64,000 bases of DNA. Origin: Candidatus Saccharimonadota bacterium. Its GTDB lineage: Bacteria > Patescibacteriota > Saccharimonadia > Saccharimonadales > Saccharimonadaceae. The stretch covers positions 1 through 64,000 of the forward strand of contig JAFZSN010000003.1 in NCBI GenBank assembly GCA_017619315.1, written 5' to 3'. Below are positions 63,401-64,000 of this stretch, piece after piece. The notes under the pieces are model-generated. The model ran no database searches, was not told the DNA's origin, and saw only the letters and a program-made list of their open reading frames with translations. Position numbers and translations under genes: made by a program. Position 1 is the stretch's first letter; each line of letters opens with the position of its first letter.

Positions 63401-63681
63401 CATTATAAACTTTCTGAGCAGTTTCAGACGAGAATCCAGTATTAGAAGATGCAGGAAGTGCATAGTGCACTAACCCATCATTCAAGTTAGTGTCTTCCTC
63501 CGTTAGAAGCATCGCATTTTCTCCTCCCAAGGACAAGTTTTCCGCCATCCAATACCGACCGCCTATTTTTATAACACGATATCTATTCCCATCCCTACTA
63601 TCATTTAACGTCGCAACATCCAATTCATCTGGCATCATACTATCAAGATCAGAAGTTGCTATATTCTGCATATTTTTATAA
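60489..63681. repeat. Five DNA-level repeats encoding FISUMP domains
   Basis: Repeat boundaries fall near 61107, 61770, 62385 and 63000, with period about 610-660 bp. Long near-identical blocks (for example TTCTGCGTCATCCAGTA near 60976, 61629 and, diverged, 62249) show recent duplication. Copies 2-4 counted from the low-coordinate end are most alike. Confidence 0.85.
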
Positions 63682-64000
63682 CAAGCACCTTGAAGCGCAA
63701 GATTATCACCTGGCACCACTGTTGCACCAGACTCATAAACCACGCTTGCATCATTCACCTTTTGCCACTCACAAACATACCCACTTTTTGTGATCGTTGG
63801 TAGAGTTACTTGCGAAAATGCTCCAGTACTTATCGTCCACCCAGCATGTAAAGCAGCATCAGAGTCCCTAATCCAACGGCTTGATGAATCCGTGTAGCCT
63901 GACACACTTGGCTGCAATTGTGGGGTCGTGCCAGTTGACGCGACCAGCGTCCCAGTGTCAGAAGTCTCATGCCAACCATTAAAAGTAAATGTGGTAGTCC
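60489..64000 (-). CDS. Large surface protein with five FISUMP repeats (5' end outside window)
   Basis: The frame is open to the right edge (at least 1170 residues), so the start lies outside. The upstream visible part (FTFNGWHETSDTGTLV) looks like an InlB/Listeria-Bacteroides repeat. Then come five FISUMP domains of about 205 residues, each with YEVTKIGNQYWMTQNLRF, WYNYAAASA, YDICPAGWRLPT and GFYVRCVK signatures. FISUMP domains occur on surfaces of Fibrobacter, Bacteroidetes and Saccharibacteria and are thought to bind substrates or hosts. It ends just after the last repeat without an anchor; anchoring must lie at the N-terminus or be absent. Confidence 0.88.
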   Translation of the reverse strand, partial: TTTFTFNGWHETSDTGTLVASTGTTPQLQPSVSGYTDSSSRWIRDSDAALHAGWTISTGAFSQVTLPTITKSGYVCEWQKVNDASVVYESGATVVPGDNLALQGACYKNMQNIATSDLDSMMPDELDVATLNDSRDGNRYRVIKIGGRYWMAENLSLGGENAMLLTEEDTNLNDGLVHYALPASSNTGFSSETAQKVYNAGKGPCSSAQPCGGYYSFAAATAGTNPSTERATSDICPRGWRLPSLVESNHLGSVLHEQGISLDWPEYFNGALSGYYSGDSFVDGGVEGYLWTAFPHGGSTADTLSFVEDQQQGSVVDYSKARGQAIRCIKDITPTMQDQTVSSLAAAMPNEGDKATFKDDRDNKKYEITKINGDYWMTQNLRFTGTSLDPSTSNVASATTITYGNLTSGVSYDEARIHTGVDDNGDPTVWYNYAAASAMTVTGTFNDAYAAYDICPAGWRLPTTRETSGLRSYASVFNPVTGGYYDGTLKYPNLGSWWLSTTSPNVTSRYGLNWNGSDLWANYESRGFGFYVRCIKNVPTMQSQTASSLAAALPNEGDSAVYRDARDNKEYEVTKIDNQYWMTQNLRFTGTNLDPATSNVASNTTIAYGDLTSGSSYSDPRIHEGVDSNGDPTVWYNYAAASAGTITGDSNDTDAIYDICPAGWRLPTAGEISRATSYVNAFNPVAGGYYYSGLSNLDEGHWWSSFAPSATGRNILNWNGSILNTGYGASRLSGFYVRCVKSTPFMQAQTALSLAADMPNEGDSAVYRDARDNKEYEVTKIGNQYWMTQNLRFTGTNLDPATSNVASNTTITYGELAGHELIVFDEARIHEGVDDNGDPTVWYNFAAASAMTVTSDGGEIESKNAMYDICPAGWRLPYRNEMSDITSYVDAFKPVAGGYFYSDLEAPEYSGGWWASTGAGGTGADPEQGYWLEWYTDDQNLTVYRDTRLYGFYVRCVKDITPTMQEQTVSSLATVIPSGGYTAIFSDSRDGNKYEVAGRNGVYWMTQNLRFTGTNLDPATSNVASATTITYGDLTSGDSYDEARIHTGVDDNGDPAVWYNFAAASAMTVTGSSNNTDATYDICPAGWRLPTQSELSSLSFYRDHVLHSQFGGYYNNGMLVDAGYDYLWSATAFDATDRHNLYLPPESYLYSIGQSNRGNGLYVRCFKTS

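Noticed and set aside
1..64000. Alternative genetic code (TGA as glycine, as in Gracilibacteria/SR1)
   Set aside because: Many conserved genes end in TGA at the expected length, and overlaps such as ATGA make sense only with TGA as stop.

Overview
The window looks like part of a small, streamlined Patescibacteria/CPR genome, most likely Candidatus Saccharibacteria (TM7). This is an inference from gene content: a PilB/prepilin type IV pilus system, a short ComEC without a nuclease tail, a minimal VirB4/PrgI secretion module, RNase Y, a subtilase with a dockerin-like tail, FISUMP-repeat surface proteins and CIRCE-controlled dnaK and dnaJ. All reading frames fit the standard bacterial code with TGA as stop. 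A striking regional habit is TATAAT placed only 6-9 nt before the ATG, so many mRNAs should be leaderless, while other genes keep clear Shine-Dalgarno sites.

Layout. 1-0.72 kb: three minus-strand tRNAs (Met, Arg-CCG, Arg-TCT) beside tandem copies of a tRNA 3' end and palindromic elements. 0.7-7.5 kb: methyltransferase, pilB, pyrG, tRNA-Ser, a 34-aa basic protein, a YebC regulator and comEC. 7.6-11.7 kb: tRNA-Arg(TCG) followed directly by a NitT/TauT-type ABC transporter operon with an endonuclease/exonuclease/phosphatase-family protein, then a nucleotidyltransferase-like gene. 12.6-17.3 kb: a surface protease with a dockerin-like C-terminus translationally coupled to a wall- or membrane-anchored Ig-like protein. 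17.3-19.3 kb: a small-protein island containing two copies, in opposite orientation, of a conserved structured leader RNA. 19.3-23.4 kb: prepilin, PH-domain protein, ruvB and dnaK. 23.5-31.9 kb: a phosphotransacetylase-like protein, glmM, a GNAT enzyme, an exopolysaccharide/glycan operon (polymerase/ligase, glycosyltransferase, WcaJ-like initiating transferase) and glmS. 32-40.4 kb: tRNA-Lys with a multi-hairpin element, then a defence island: type I restriction-modification (hsdR, hsdM, hsdS) with an internal GIY-YIG/DUF4357-like gene and a downstream pair (membrane protein and HEPN-like protein), a strong promoter/operator feeding a short structured RNA, and a NYN nuclease. 40.4-55.6 kb: unknown cassettes, a secreted transglutaminase-like protein, coiled-coil proteins, an ITPase, a deaminase, surface proteins, a two-component system divergent from a surface-protein pair, and RNase Y. 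55.6-64 kb: dnaJ, the VirB4/PrgI module and a large FISUMP-repeat protein that runs off the right edge.

How parts fit. GlmS and GlmM supply amino-sugar precursors and the adjacent GNAT could acetylate one. The WcaJ/GT4/ligase operon builds a surface glycan. The protease, FISUMP protein and PDTG-tailed proteins decorate the surface of what is probably an epibiont. PilB, prepilin, ComEC and the VirB4 module serve adhesion, DNA uptake or secretion. The most novel-looking items are the duplicated leader RNA (17.94-18.02 and 18.63-18.71 kb), the tRNA-associated hairpin family with an ACGCAG core, the promoter-operator-small RNA at 39.74-39.85 kb, the dockerin-protease/anchor pair, and the extended type I restriction operon.
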